In this document: positions 47,355 to 57,006 of the stretch, one piece after another
Numbering within the stretch: position 1 is the first letter of the stretch
How the letters are laid out: the number at the start of each line of letters is the position of its first letter
Assembly: GCF_017565425.1 (NCBI RefSeq)
Contig: NZ_JAGEMK010000005.1
Location: forward strand, 62,001 to 126,000
DNA length: 64,000 nucleotides
Direction of reading: 5' to 3'
Origin: Actinotalea soli
GTDB lineage: Bacteria; Actinomycetota; Actinomycetes; Actinomycetales; Cellulomonadaceae
Made by a program: the position numbers and the translations under genes
The notes under the pieces: model-generated
Seen by the model: only the letters and a program-made list of their open reading frames with translations
Told to the model about the DNA's origin: nothing
The model's database searches: none

Positions 47355-50300
47355 TCATCGGAAACGGCCCCGGATCACCCCCGAGCGGGCCGTGAGGACC
47401 GCTCCGGCGGTCACGAGGAGCGCTGCCGTGAGGACGAGGCCGAGCATCCCGCCCGGCCCGGTCCAGGCCAGCCGACCGGCCGGGGCCGAGGCCTCGGTCT
47501 GCGCGCCGGCACCAGGGCGCTCGTCCCCGGAACCCGTCCCGCCGGGCACCTCCTCGTCCGTCCCGCCGCCGCCGTCGGGGGACCCGTCGCTGCCCGAGGT
47601 GTCGACGACGAAGCCGAAGTCCAGGGTCAGGTCCTCCTCTCCCCCGACGAGGGTCCGCGACCAGGCACGCCAGGTCGAGGAGTCGATCGCACGGTCGTCC
47701 CCCGCGTCGCTGCGCGTCGGGCTCAGGCCTGCGAGCGCCCGCGCCGAGGCCGCGGTGTCGATCGTGACGCGGTAGCGACCCGGCGGCAGCCCCTCGAACA
47801 GGTAGTCGCCGTTGGCGTCGGTGGTCCGGGGACCGACCAGCGCCCCCGTCACGTCGCGGACCTGCGTGCCGTCCGGGTTCCGCACGACCAGGACGACCCC
47901 GGCGATGCCGGGCTCACCCGGCCCCTGCAGGCCGTCGCCGTCGGTGTCGAACCAGACCCGGTCGCCGACCCGCACGGGCAGCTCGACCAGACCCGCGTCG
48001 CGCGTCGGGTCGAGGTGGTCCGCGGCGATCCCGTCCGACGGCGCCGCAGGACGCTGGAACGGGTTGGCCGCCCCGGGGCCGAGGTCGAAGACCGCGGTCC
48101 TGCTCACCCTGGGGGCCTCGGTCACGGCAGCGTCGGAGTCGGTGTGGCCGTCCGTCCCCTGCAGCGGCTGGGTGAAGCGGTAGCGCGCGGCCTGGTCCTC
48201 GTCGAGGACGAAGCCGATCGTCCAGCTCCCCGCGGGGACCGTGTCGAACAGGTACCGCCCGTCGGCACCGGTCGTCGTGACGGCCCAGGCCTCGGTCTCA
48301 CCCTCGCGGAAGAGCAGGACCTGCACGCCCTCGACGCCGGGCTCCCCCGCGCCCTGCCGGCCGTCACGGTCGCGGTCGAGCCAGACCCTGTCGCCCACGG
48401 CGTAGGTCGGGGTCGCGTAGCGGATGCCGGCCTTGAGCGGCACCGAGGTCAGGGGCAGCGCACTGCCCTGGGGCTGGACGCGGAAGGCGAACGAGTTCCA
48501 GGCGTCGGTCCCGTTGGCCGCACCGCCCTCCGGGGCGAGCATGGACCACTCGACCCCCAGGCTCTGGCCCGTGAGCCAGAGGTTGCCGGGTGCCAGGTCG
48601 ACGACGAACCGGAAGCCTGTCACCTGCGCGGCCGCAGCCGGAGCCAGGTCGGCCGTGACCTCGGTCCACGTCCCGGGGACGGGGTCGAAGGCGGTGGACC
48701 CGGTGGTCTGACCCGCGCGGTGCGGCTCGGTCGTCACCCACACCGTGAGCTCGGCACCGGGGTGCGCGGCCGACGTCGCGTCGAGCACCGGCAGCACGCC
48801 GTCCCACCGAGGGGTCCAGGCGCTCCCGCGCGATCCCGTCGTCAGCGGCGAGTAGTCGCCCGGGGTCGGCAGCATGTCGATGATCTCGAGGCGAGGCGTC
48901 GGTGCCGAGGCCAGGCTGGTGACCTCGACCTTCCAGTCGATCGTCCCGCCCGCGAGCACCTCGGCCGAGCACGGGAAGCGGAACCAGGTCGCGTCGGCCC
49001 CGGGGCCCCGGGGCGCGCAGGTGGCGGACGGGTCGACGGTGTGGACCGCTCCCCGACCCGTGCTCACCCACTTCTGCGAGACGAAGGTGTCCGCACCACC
49101 CAGCACGAGGGCGGCCGAGCTCCTGGTGCACGTCTCCGTGCCGGGGTCGTAGGTGGACGGCGCCGCGCACGAGGAGGCCGATCCCGGGTCGGACGAGTTC
49201 CCCGAGACGGGGCGGCCGGTCGCGGTCACGGACGCCTGGTTGACGACCTGGATGGTCGACAGCTGCTGCGAGAGCCGCAGGCTCAGGTCGATGGTGACGG
49301 TCTGCCCCGGCGCGAGGCGCGCGTCCTCGGGCCAGGTGAAGGTCACCGTCCGGGCCGTCGTGTCGTGCGTGACCACCGGCAGCCCGAGCTGGTCGGGGCC
49401 CGGGGAGACCGCGACCGCCCAGGTCGAGGAGTCGACGAAGTCGAGGGACTCGTCCGCGGGCAGGTGGTCGACGACCACCAGACCCAGGACGTCCGCCCCC
49501 GTGGCGACCGGGGCACCGTTGGCCACGGTGATCGTGTAGTCGACCATGTCCCCCGGGGCGTAGCCGCCCGAGGGAGCCGCCTGCTTGTCCATCGACAGCT
49601 GGGCGCGGCCGGCCCGGACCTCGAGGGTGTCGGTGTGCTCGGTCCGCGTCCCGGAGGTCACGCCCGTCCGGTAGGCCTGACCGGTGACCACGTTCGTCAC
49701 GCGGCCCGTCACCGTCTCCCCCGGGTTGGTCGCGGACTCGTCGGCCCAGTCGGCCGGCGCACCCACGGCGCTCGGCAGTCCCCCGCTCAGCAGGGCAGGG
49801 CGCAGCCGGCCCGCGAGGACCACGACACCCAGGTCGGTGCCCGGGCTCAGGATCAGCTCGCCGTCGGTGTCGACCATCGTCACGCGCACCGCGATGACGT
49901 CGGACCAGGCTGCCCCGGCGGTGTCCTGCCCCAGGACGAGCTCCCCCGGACCGGACCGTACGTCCGCCTCGACCCAGTTCAGCGCCCCCGAGTACTCCCC
50001 GGCGGTCGTGACGGTGAGGCCCTCGTCCCGCAGGACGACCTCCAGACGCGCCTCCTCGGCCCCGCCCACCAGGGCGTCCAGCCGGGCGCCGGTCAGTCCC
50101 ACCGCGTTGTAGAAGCGCGGATCGGCGTCGACCAGCTCGAGGCTCTCGGCGGCGCTGTTGCCGAAGCTCTGGACGTCGAGGCGCACCTCGAGGTCATGGT
50201 CGGCGTCACGGTGCACGGTCGCCCGGTCGATGCTCTTCGTCACGAAGGCCTTCACCTCGGCGTCGGCGATCGTCAGGGTGTCCTGCGCCGTCGCGGAGGC

Positions 50301-53300
50301 CGGGTCCATCGCGCAGTCCGGCGTGGCAGTCGTGCCGTCGTCGCCGTCGTTCTCGGCCACGCACACCCGCTGGTCACGCACCTCTGCTCGGACCTGGTTG
50401 TCGATGGCGAGCCCCGGCCCGGGCGCGACGCCGGTCACCCGGTGCTCCGCGCGGAGCTGCGTCACGAGCTCGAGACCCACCTGGGCCGTGAGCGACCGCG
50501 GGATGCGGCCCTCGTACTCGACCGTGATGCCGACGACGTCGGCGAGCTGCTCGGTCGACATCGCCAGGAGCTCGTCCCGGGTGACCTGGCGGCTCACGAC
50601 GTCGTCGGTCGCGGGGACGTGCTCGTGCAGCTGCACCGTCAGCCCCGTCGCGCCGGGGACGTCGCCCACGGGGGTGAGTCCCACGACGTCGGTCACGTCG
50701 AACCAGCCGAACGGCGCGCCCTCGGAGACGAGGTCGTCCAGGTCGGTGAGGGCCGGCTCGTGCAGGGTCAGGAGGTCGACCGGCACGGGGCTCGCGTTGC
50801 GGCCCGTCACGGTGAGGGTCGCCGTCGGCCACACCGGCGCGTCGGCGTCGACGGGCAACGGCAGCTCGCGGACCTCGGAGTTGTCCGCCCCGCCCGCGGA
50901 GTTGTCCGCCGCGCGCCGCCAGTCCTTGGTGGTGGCGGCCGCGAGGACAGCAGGGGTGATGTCCACGGTCCGGTCCTCGACGTGACCGACCGGCCCGCCC
51001 AGGCGCGTCCCGTCCCCGGCGACCTCGGCGTCGTTGACGACCCTGCCCGGCTCCCCCGGGACGTTGTACTCGAGGGCGTCGTTGATCACCGTGCCGTCGG
51101 CCCGCGAGACGTCGCGCAGCGACACCGCGAGGACGATCCCCCGCGCGGGATGGACCGAGCTCGCGACCTCGCCGGTCACCAGGCTCGGGGCGAGCGAGGC
51201 CCGCCAGTCACCCTGCGCCGCGAGGGCGCCGACGACGGCGGCGCGCTCGACGTCGGAGAGCGGCGAGTAGACGAGCCGGACCCCTCCCGCGACCTCCCGC
51301 TCGGCGGGACTCAGGTCGATCCGAGGCATCACGACCCAGTCGTTGCCGGGCCCTGCAGCTGCACCCGCGTACGGGACGGCGGCCGCCCCGACCGGCTTCC
51401 AGCTCGCGTCGGTGGTGTCGAAGTACTCGACCGCGGTGATCTGGTCGAACACGAGGTACGGGTCGTAGGCCCCCGTCCCGGCGGCGGGCCCGGAGGTGAT
51501 CCGTCCTACGGCGTCCAGGTCGAAGCTGTCCCAGAAGCTGCTGCTCGCCCCCGTGGCGGGGTCGCCCGCGGTGAGGTCGTTGCCGTCCGTCACCGTGACC
51601 GAGCCGTGGCCGGTCCCCCGCGTGCCCCAGGTGAGGCGCGCGGCGAGCTGCCCCCGACCGCCCTCGGTGACGTCGCCGGCGATCCTCTTCACCAGGGCGG
51701 CGGGGCCGCCGGCGCCCGCGTCGTAGGCCTCGACCTCGTCGCAGGCCGGCCCGCTGCGGTCGGAGTACACCTGGCCGCCGTACTCGACCGAGCCGACGGC
51801 GTGCGCGCAGTTGACCAGCAGCTCACCGGGAGCGACCGCCGCGCCCGAGGTGGGCGACGGCCGCACCGCGAAGGTCACGAGGGCCTGCACGCGGCTGGAT
51901 CCCTCGAAGCCCGCGGCCCGACGGTGCTCGACCCGCAGCCCGGTCCACGCCGAGGTGTCGCCGAGGGCGACGTCGGTGGTGTCCGTGTAGGTGCCGTGCA
52001 CGTTCCAGTCGCCGGCCGCGTCGCGGAAGGAGACGGTCGCCTCGTCCCCGGCCGCGACCTGCAGGTCGATCGAGGTCGGAGCCATGACGGCCCACCAGCG
52101 CGGTGAGGCGTCGGCGCTCTCCTCGATGATCAGCGAGGTCGGGTTCGTGTTGCCCGGCACCGAGGTGGCCTGGAGCACGGCCAGCACGGTCGAGCCTGGC
52201 GCGGTCGAGACGTACCCCTGCGGGATCCGCTTGGTGATCTCGGCCCCCACGCTCGGAGCCTCGACCCCGAGGTCGGCCCGCGAGACGGGGCGGTTGCCGC
52301 TGTCCGGCGTGCGGGGCGCGACCCCGGAGACCTCGCCGCCGATCGACGTCGTGGCGAGGACGTGGTTCGCGTACACGCCCGGCTCTGCGTCCGCGCCCGG
52401 GGTGAGCAGGTACGGGAGCGAGGCCCGCGCACCGGTCGGGATCGGGTCACCGCCGCGGTCCACGAAGGTCGCGGTCAGGCCGGTGACGGCCGCCCAGGAC
52501 CCGATGCTCTGGGGGGCGGTGAGCGCGCCCAGCCCCGGCAGCAGATCACCGGGGACGAGGGTCACCGTCGCTGTGCCGGCCGCCGAGGTCACGGTGAGCT
52601 CGAGCTCCTCCGCGTCGCTCGGCCAGACCAGGCCGGTGCCGTTCGGCCCCGACGCCGGGTCGCCGTCGACGAACCCGTCGCCGAACCCCGCGAAGACGAG
52701 GCCGGAGTCGGCGAACATGGCGCCGTCGATGTCCCCGAGGCCGAGGGCCGGCGGGTTGGCGTCGAGGTCGCCCTGGGCGGGGCGCTCGACCAGGCTGAGG
52801 GAGTCGACGCCCTGACGGGTCCAGTTGGTCCCCGTGATCGTCGCGACGGCGTACGAGCCGACGGGCACCTCGGTCAGGGCATCCCCCGACCCCGGCGCCG
52901 TGTACCGCTTCGTCGAGCTCGCGTACGGGCGCGGGTCCAGGATCTCGGCGAGGGCGGTGTCCTGGGAGGTGCCCGGCGCCTCCCCCGTGATGCCGGAGGT
53001 GGCCACGGTCCGTGCGGTGTTCTCGATCCTCAGCACCCCGAAGCTGTCCGACGGGCCACCGCCGGAGTCGAAGTCCACCGTGCCGTGACGGGCGAGGACG
53101 GACCCGGCGTCGTCCCCCCACTGCTCGGTGCTCAGCTCCAGCCCTGCCGCGGCCCCGGTGGCGATGTGGGCACCCTCCGGCGCGGCGAAGACCGCGCGCA
53201 GCCCGGTCACGTCCCGCGGGGACGCCAGGGCGGCGAGCCACGCGTTCGCCTCGGCCAGGTCGGCCAGCGCGGGAGAGGTCGCCTGCTCGACGCCGTCGGC

Positions 53301-54218
53301 CCACGTGGTCAGGACCAGGGAGGTGGCGCCCGCAGGCCACTGGGTGATCTCGGCCCCGGTCAGCGCGACGAGGTTGAAGGCCGCAGCGCCGGCGGGCACC
53401 GCCGTCGGGTCGGCCGGCTCGGTGATCGTCAGGGTCCGCGTCGGCTCGCCCGCGTTCGTCCCGAGGATCGATGCGGTGTCGGCCGTGCTCGCCCCCTGGC
53501 CCGACAACCAGGAGCCCTGGGCCCAGGACTTCGCGGTCTCCGTCGACAGCACGGGCACGAAGGTGGTCGTCACGCTGATGCCTGCGACGGGGCCGCTGCC
53601 GGTCTCGTCCTCGGGGGTCACGACCACGGTGCCGGTCTGCTCCCCCCCGCCCACCGGGGGGCGGACCACGGCGCGCAGCAGGAGGTTGCCGGTGGTGCCG
53701 CTCACCAGACCCGCGGTGCCCGCGACCTCGTCGGCGAACCGGATGCGGATCGCGGCGACGTCCGCCAGGACGCCGCTGCCGGCCGGGACCTCCACGCCCC
53801 CGGCGTCGAGGTGCGTCACCGTGTAGGCCCCCGGGGACGTGGCGCTCGGCGTGAGCCAGGCCTCCAGGACGAGGTCCTCGAGGCCCAGGGTGAACGCTGC
53901 GCCCAGGCAGCCGTCGGCGCCGTCGGCCGGGCAGGTGTAGGACAGCGCGAACTGCTGCGCGTCGCGCGCGCGGTCGCTGTCGAGGGTGTAGACGCCGTCC
54001 TCGCCGGTGAGCCCGGGCGCAGGGATCATGCCGCTCGCCGTGAGCTGCAACCGGGCTGCCGGGTCCGCGGCCGCGGGAGCCGCGACACCCACCGTCGCCA
54101 GGCCCATCGTCACGACCGCGACGAGGAGGGCGGCGAGCCCGCGGGCCGCCCCACGCCTCGAGTCGCGTCGGGCACGGGAGAACGGCAGCAGAGCAGCGCG
54201 GGTCATCGTCACGTCCAT
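47355..54218 (-). CDS. Giant modular, sortase-anchored surface protein
   Basis: 2287 residues, secreted and probably wall-anchored. Basic n-region and hydrophobic core give a signal peptide with likely cleavage after A51 (APAAA|D). Eight successive modules of ~170-255 residues each begin with a Lys at about 229, 437, 663, 844, 1098, 1328, 1545 and 1716; the one at 1545 is a recognisable DUF11 domain (GDMVDYTITVANG). Two SdrD B-like (Cna-B) domains begin at ~1937 and ~2081 (VGDRVWLDRDRDG, VGDRVWFDTDGDG, Ca-binding-like). A Gly/Asp/Glu linker precedes LAWTG (2250-2254), a membrane helix and an Arg-rich tail: an LAXTG sortase-E-type signal. Only 12 lysines in total. Likely an adhesin or fibre; ligand unknown. 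No SD at 54218. Confidence 0.88.
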   Translation of the reverse strand: MDVTMTRAALLPFSRARRDSRRGAARGLAALLVAVVTMGLATVGVAAPAAADPAARLQLTASGMIPAPGLTGEDGVYTLDSDRARDAQQFALSYTCPADGADGCLGAAFTLGLEDLVLEAWLTPSATSPGAYTVTHLDAGGVEVPAGSGVLADVAAIRIRFADEVAGTAGLVSGTTGNLLLRAVVRPPVGGGEQTGTVVVTPEDETGSGPVAGISVTTTFVPVLSTETAKSWAQGSWLSGQGASTADTASILGTNAGEPTRTLTITEPADPTAVPAGAAAFNLVALTGAEITQWPAGATSLVLTTWADGVEQATSPALADLAEANAWLAALASPRDVTGLRAVFAAPEGAHIATGAAAGLELSTEQWGDDAGSVLARHGTVDFDSGGGPSDSFGVLRIENTARTVATSGITGEAPGTSQDTALAEILDPRPYASSTKRYTAPGSGDALTEVPVGSYAVATITGTNWTRQGVDSLSLVERPAQGDLDANPPALGLGDIDGAMFADSGLVFAGFGDGFVDGDPASGPNGTGLVWPSDAEELELTVTSAAGTATVTLVPGDLLPGLGALTAPQSIGSWAAVTGLTATFVDRGGDPIPTGARASLPYLLTPGADAEPGVYANHVLATTSIGGEVSGVAPRTPDSGNRPVSRADLGVEAPSVGAEITKRIPQGYVSTAPGSTVLAVLQATSVPGNTNPTSLIIEESADASPRWWAVMAPTSIDLQVAAGDEATVSFRDAAGDWNVHGTYTDTTDVALGDTSAWTGLRVEHRRAAGFEGSSRVQALVTFAVRPSPTSGAAVAPGELLVNCAHAVGSVEYGGQVYSDRSGPACDEVEAYDAGAGGPAALVKRIAGDVTEGGRGQLAARLTWGTRGTGHGSVTVTDGNDLTAGDPATGASSSFWDSFDLDAVGRITSGPAAGTGAYDPYLVFDQITAVEYFDTTDASWKPVGAAAVPYAGAAAGPGNDWVVMPRIDLSPAEREVAGGVRLVYSPLSDVERAAVVGALAAQGDWRASLAPSLVTGEVASSVHPARGIVLAVSLRDVSRADGTVINDALEYNVPGEPGRVVNDAEVAGDGTRLGGPVGHVEDRTVDITPAVLAAATTKDWRRAADNSAGGADNSEVRELPLPVDADAPVWPTATLTVTGRNASPVPVDLLTLHEPALTDLDDLVSEGAPFGWFDVTDVVGLTPVGDVPGATGLTVQLHEHVPATDDVVSRQVTRDELLAMSTEQLADVVGITVEYEGRIPRSLTAQVGLELVTQLRAEHRVTGVAPGPGLAIDNQVRAEVRDQRVCVAENDGDDGTTATPDCAMDPASATAQDTLTIADAEVKAFVTKSIDRATVHRDADHDLEVRLDVQSFGNSAAESLELVDADPRFYNAVGLTGARLDALVGGAEEARLEVVLRDEGLTVTTAGEYSGALNWVEADVRSGPGELVLGQDTAGAAWSDVIAVRVTMVDTDGELILSPGTDLGVVVLAGRLRPALLSGGLPSAVGAPADWADESATNPGETVTGRVTNVVTGQAYRTGVTSGTRTEHTDTLEVRAGRAQLSMDKQAAPSGGYAPGDMVDYTITVANGAPVATGADVLGLVVVDHLPADESLDFVDSSTWAVAVSPGPDQLGLPVVTHDTTARTVTFTWPEDARLAPGQTVTIDLSLRLSQQLSTIQVVNQASVTATGRPVSGNSSDPGSASSCAAPSTYDPGTETCTRSSAALVLGGADTFVSQKWVSTGRGAVHTVDPSATCAPRGPGADATWFRFPCSAEVLAGGTIDWKVEVTSLASAPTPRLEIIDMLPTPGDYSPLTTGSRGSAWTPRWDGVLPVLDATSAAHPGAELTVWVTTEPHRAGQTTGSTAFDPVPGTWTEVTADLAPAAAAQVTGFRFVVDLAPGNLWLTGQSLGVEWSMLAPEGGAANGTDAWNSFAFRVQPQGSALPLTSVPLKAGIRYATPTYAVGDRVWLDRDRDGRQGAGEPGVEGVQVLLFREGETEAWAVTTTGADGRYLFDTVPAGSWTIGFVLDEDQAARYRFTQPLQGTDGHTDSDAAVTEAPRVSRTAVFDLGPGAANPFQRPAAPSDGIAADHLDPTRDAGLVELPVRVGDRVWFDTDGDGLQGPGEPGIAGVVLVVRNPDGTQVRDVTGALVGPRTTDANGDYLFEGLPPGRYRVTIDTAASARALAGLSPTRSDAGDDRAIDSSTWRAWSRTLVGGEEDLTLDFGFVVDTSGSDGSPDGGGGTDEEVPGGTGSGDERPGAGAQTEASAPAGRLAWTGPGGMLGLVLTAALLVTAGAVLTARSGVIRGRFR

Positions 54219-54401
54219 CAGGAGTCGGGGTCACGTCCAGGGCCCCGACCGACGGCCGGGTGCTCCTCGTGACTCCTCGTCGCGCCGTGGGGGAAGCACG
54301 AGATGAAAGCCGAGGTGAACCGAGGAGGCGGCCTGGTGCGCCCGGACGCCGAGCCACGGCCACCGTCCTCGGACCGAGGGCGGTACCCCCGGTGGGTCGG
54401 C

Positions 54402-56960
54402 TCAGGACGCGTCGGAGGTGAGGGAGAACCCGTGGGCGAGGGCCGCAGCGAGGGTCTCGGACCGCGTCCTCGTGCCGAGCTTGCGGTAGATGCTGCGCAC
54501 CTGCGTCTTGACGGTGTTGATCGACACCACCAGGGTCTGGGCGATCTCCTGGTGAGAAGCGGTGCGGGCGAGCTCGATCAGGACCAGCCGCTCGCGCTCG
54601 CTGAGCTGGACCACCGCGAGGTCGGGCATCGCCTCGGGGGCCCGCACCACCCAGTCGGGCAGCGGGACGTCCCCCGCCGCTCGTGCCAGGGCGAGGACGT
54701 CCGCCCGAGGCGCGGTGGCGATGCCTCGCCAGCACTCGTCACGGCGCGCCCGTCCCACGGCGTCGGCGAAGTGCTCCACGCCGCCCCGGGGATCGAGTCG
54801 ACGTTCCGCCACGGCGAGGGCGACCAGCAGGTCCACCCGGCGGAACCCGTAGGCCTCAGGGGACACCAGCCCGGCGGCCGCCTCGACCTTGGCTGTCTCG
54901 GGGTCCCCCACCGCCAGGGCGAGACGCGCGCGCGCAGCCCGGAGCAGGTGCCCCTCCCCTGCCCCGTCGAGTAGCTCCTGGGCGTGGGCCGACCGTCCCA
55001 GCCGGAGGTCGAGGTCCACCGCCACCGACGTCAGCAGCCCGTGGGCCAAGGAGCCCACCTGGCCTGTCTCGGGCTCCGCCATGGCGTGGTTCGCGAGCTC
55101 GGCCGCGACCTCGCGGGGACGCGAGCCGTAGACCGCAAGATGGGCGCGGACGTAGGCCTCGACGATCCACCCGGGGTGTGCACCCTCCAGGGACGTGAAA
55201 CCCGCCAGCGCCACGTCCGCCTCGGCCAGCTCCCCCGCCTCGCTCGCCAGCAGTGCCTCGACCAGGGGGTCCCACTCCTCGACGAACTGCCGCAGGAACC
55301 CCTCCGCCCGCGGGAGGCCGGACGCCCGGTCGAGCCACCGCCGAGCCCGGGCCCGGTCTCCGTGCAGGGCGTGGACCAGGGCGGCGTTGGTCGCGCCGTT
55401 GCGGGCGACGTAGGACGTGTCCGTGGACCGGCCGGTCCAGTACCCCTCCTGGAAGTCGCGCACCGCCTGGGTGAGGTCCCCCGCCAGCAGGCTCACCAGG
55501 CCCCACTGGACGTACAGCAACGACCGCAGGTCCGGGGCGAGCGCGACCCAGCCCTCGGGCTCGTCGCGGGCGAGGGCCCGCTGCTGGTCGACGACAGGCA
55601 CCGCGAGCAGGGGCTGGCGCGCGGAACGGAGTGCGACGAGGAGCGCGACGCCCTCGGTCAGCGTGTCCTGCATGGGCCGGTCCACGAGGCCGGCCCCGAG
55701 CGTGCCCGCGAAGGCCTCGGCGCCGACCGCGTCGGAGGGGAACTCGACGAGCAGGGTCCGGACGAGCGCGATCGACGGGCGCGCCAGGAGCAGCTCCTCA
55801 GGCACCCCACCGATCCAGGTGCCCAGACGGTTGCCGTGGTGCACCGCGAGGCTCGGCCAGTGCAGGTCGAGCACGGTCACCATCGTCTCGTGGTCCTCGG
55901 CCAGCCAGGCGGCCTCGGCTGCGGCGTCCGGCAGGCCCTGCTCCAGGTACCACCGCGCGGCCCACCGCAGCAGGGCGACCTCCTCCGCACCGAGCGTGGC
56001 GTCCGCTCGCGCTCCCTGGAGCGCGTCCCGGACGCCCGGGGCCTGCTCGAGCGGGGCGTCCGCGTCCGGGCCGACCGCGACGCACAGACCCGAGTCGACC
56101 AGCTGGCCGACCACGTCGTTCTCCTGGTCGAGGCCTGCCTCCGCCGCGAGGGCGACCACGATGCCACGGTGCAGGCGCGGGAGGAGCGCGAGCTGCGACG
56201 CCAGCCTCCGCAGCGGGACCGGCTCGAGCGTGCTGAGGACGTACCGCACGAAGTCCCGTGCCGCGACGCCCCCGGGGTCCCGCACCAGCGCGACCGTCGG
56301 TCCGGTCCACCCGTCGTAGGTGCGGCGGATCTCCTCGGCGTCGGCGAGGCCCGCGGCGTCCTCGTCGGGGTCGCCCTCGGGGCCACCGGGCAGCGCTCGC
56401 GCCGTGCCCTGCAGGGCGGACGGCCCCTTCTGCAGGGTGCGCACCTCCGCCGCCGAGAGGGCGAGGTCGGGGGCTGTGAGAACCGTCGCGGCGTGCTCGA
56501 CCCGACCGAGCACCTCGACCGGGCGCAGCACCTCGGTCGAGACGAGCACACGAGTCGCCGGGCACCGGCGCAGCAGGGTCATCAGGTCCCGGTCGAGGGT
56601 GTCGTCCGCGAGCAGCTCGGCACGTTCCACGACCAGGACGGCGCGGACGGTCTGGCGCTCGAGGACGTCGAGGACCTGCCGCGCGACGCTGCGCCCTGGG
56701 TCGCTCTCGACGCCGAGCCGGGACAGGACCTCGGTCCACACCTCGGCCGCCTCGGCGTGCCCCGGGTCGACCTCGACGCGGAGCACCCGGCGCTCACGGG
56801 ACCGGCACGCCGCGACCCACTGGTCGACCAGGACCCTCTTGCCCGAGCCCCTCGGACCGCGGAGCACCGTGAGCCGCGACCCGTCCTCGACCCGCGCCAG
56901 GAGGCCGGCCCGCTCGATCAGTTCGTCGTCCGATCCGACCTTCCCGGCCTCGCGCGGCAC
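54402..56960 (-). CDS. Large LuxR (LAL/MalT-like) transcriptional regulator
   Basis: 852 residues. N-terminal STAND-type ATPase region with P-loop-like GPRGSGKRVLVDQW (~35-48; Arg where Ser/Thr normally follows Lys, so nucleotide binding may be weak), a long helical TPR-like middle (~330-770), and a C-terminal LuxR helix-turn-helix (LSERERLVLIELARTASHQE, INTVKTQVRSIYRKLGTRTR). GTG at 56960 with GGAGGAGG upstream, 46 nt after map, so it can be co-transcribed with secY-adk-map. The giant surface-protein gene starts 183 nt downstream and is its probable target; that 183-nt gap shows no clear promoter. Confidence 0.88.
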   Translation of the reverse strand: MPREAGKVGSDDELIERAGLLARVEDGSRLTVLRGPRGSGKRVLVDQWVAACRSRERRVLRVEVDPGHAEAAEVWTEVLSRLGVESDPGRSVARQVLDVLERQTVRAVLVVERAELLADDTLDRDLMTLLRRCPATRVLVSTEVLRPVEVLGRVEHAATVLTAPDLALSAAEVRTLQKGPSALQGTARALPGGPEGDPDEDAAGLADAEEIRRTYDGWTGPTVALVRDPGGVAARDFVRYVLSTLEPVPLRRLASQLALLPRLHRGIVVALAAEAGLDQENDVVGQLVDSGLCVAVGPDADAPLEQAPGVRDALQGARADATLGAEEVALLRWAARWYLEQGLPDAAAEAAWLAEDHETMVTVLDLHWPSLAVHHGNRLGTWIGGVPEELLLARPSIALVRTLLVEFPSDAVGAEAFAGTLGAGLVDRPMQDTLTEGVALLVALRSARQPLLAVPVVDQQRALARDEPEGWVALAPDLRSLLYVQWGLVSLLAGDLTQAVRDFQEGYWTGRSTDTSYVARNGATNAALVHALHGDRARARRWLDRASGLPRAEGFLRQFVEEWDPLVEALLASEAGELAEADVALAGFTSLEGAHPGWIVEAYVRAHLAVYGSRPREVAAELANHAMAEPETGQVGSLAHGLLTSVAVDLDLRLGRSAHAQELLDGAGEGHLLRAARARLALAVGDPETAKVEAAAGLVSPEAYGFRRVDLLVALAVAERRLDPRGGVEHFADAVGRARRDECWRGIATAPRADVLALARAAGDVPLPDWVVRAPEAMPDLAVVQLSERERLVLIELARTASHQEIAQTLVVSINTVKTQVRSIYRKLGTRTRSETLAAALAHGFSLTSDAS

Positions 56961-57006
56961 GGCGCCTCCTCCTCGATCCTGGCTGCCGCAGCAGTCCGGT
57001 GCGTCC

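Noticed and set aside
47277-52106. A 1609-codon open frame on the + strand opposite the surface-protein gene
   Set aside because: It is rich in Arg/Gly/Pro/His/Val without any domain and mirrors the codon structure of the real minus-strand gene; high-GC DNA leaves antisense frames open.
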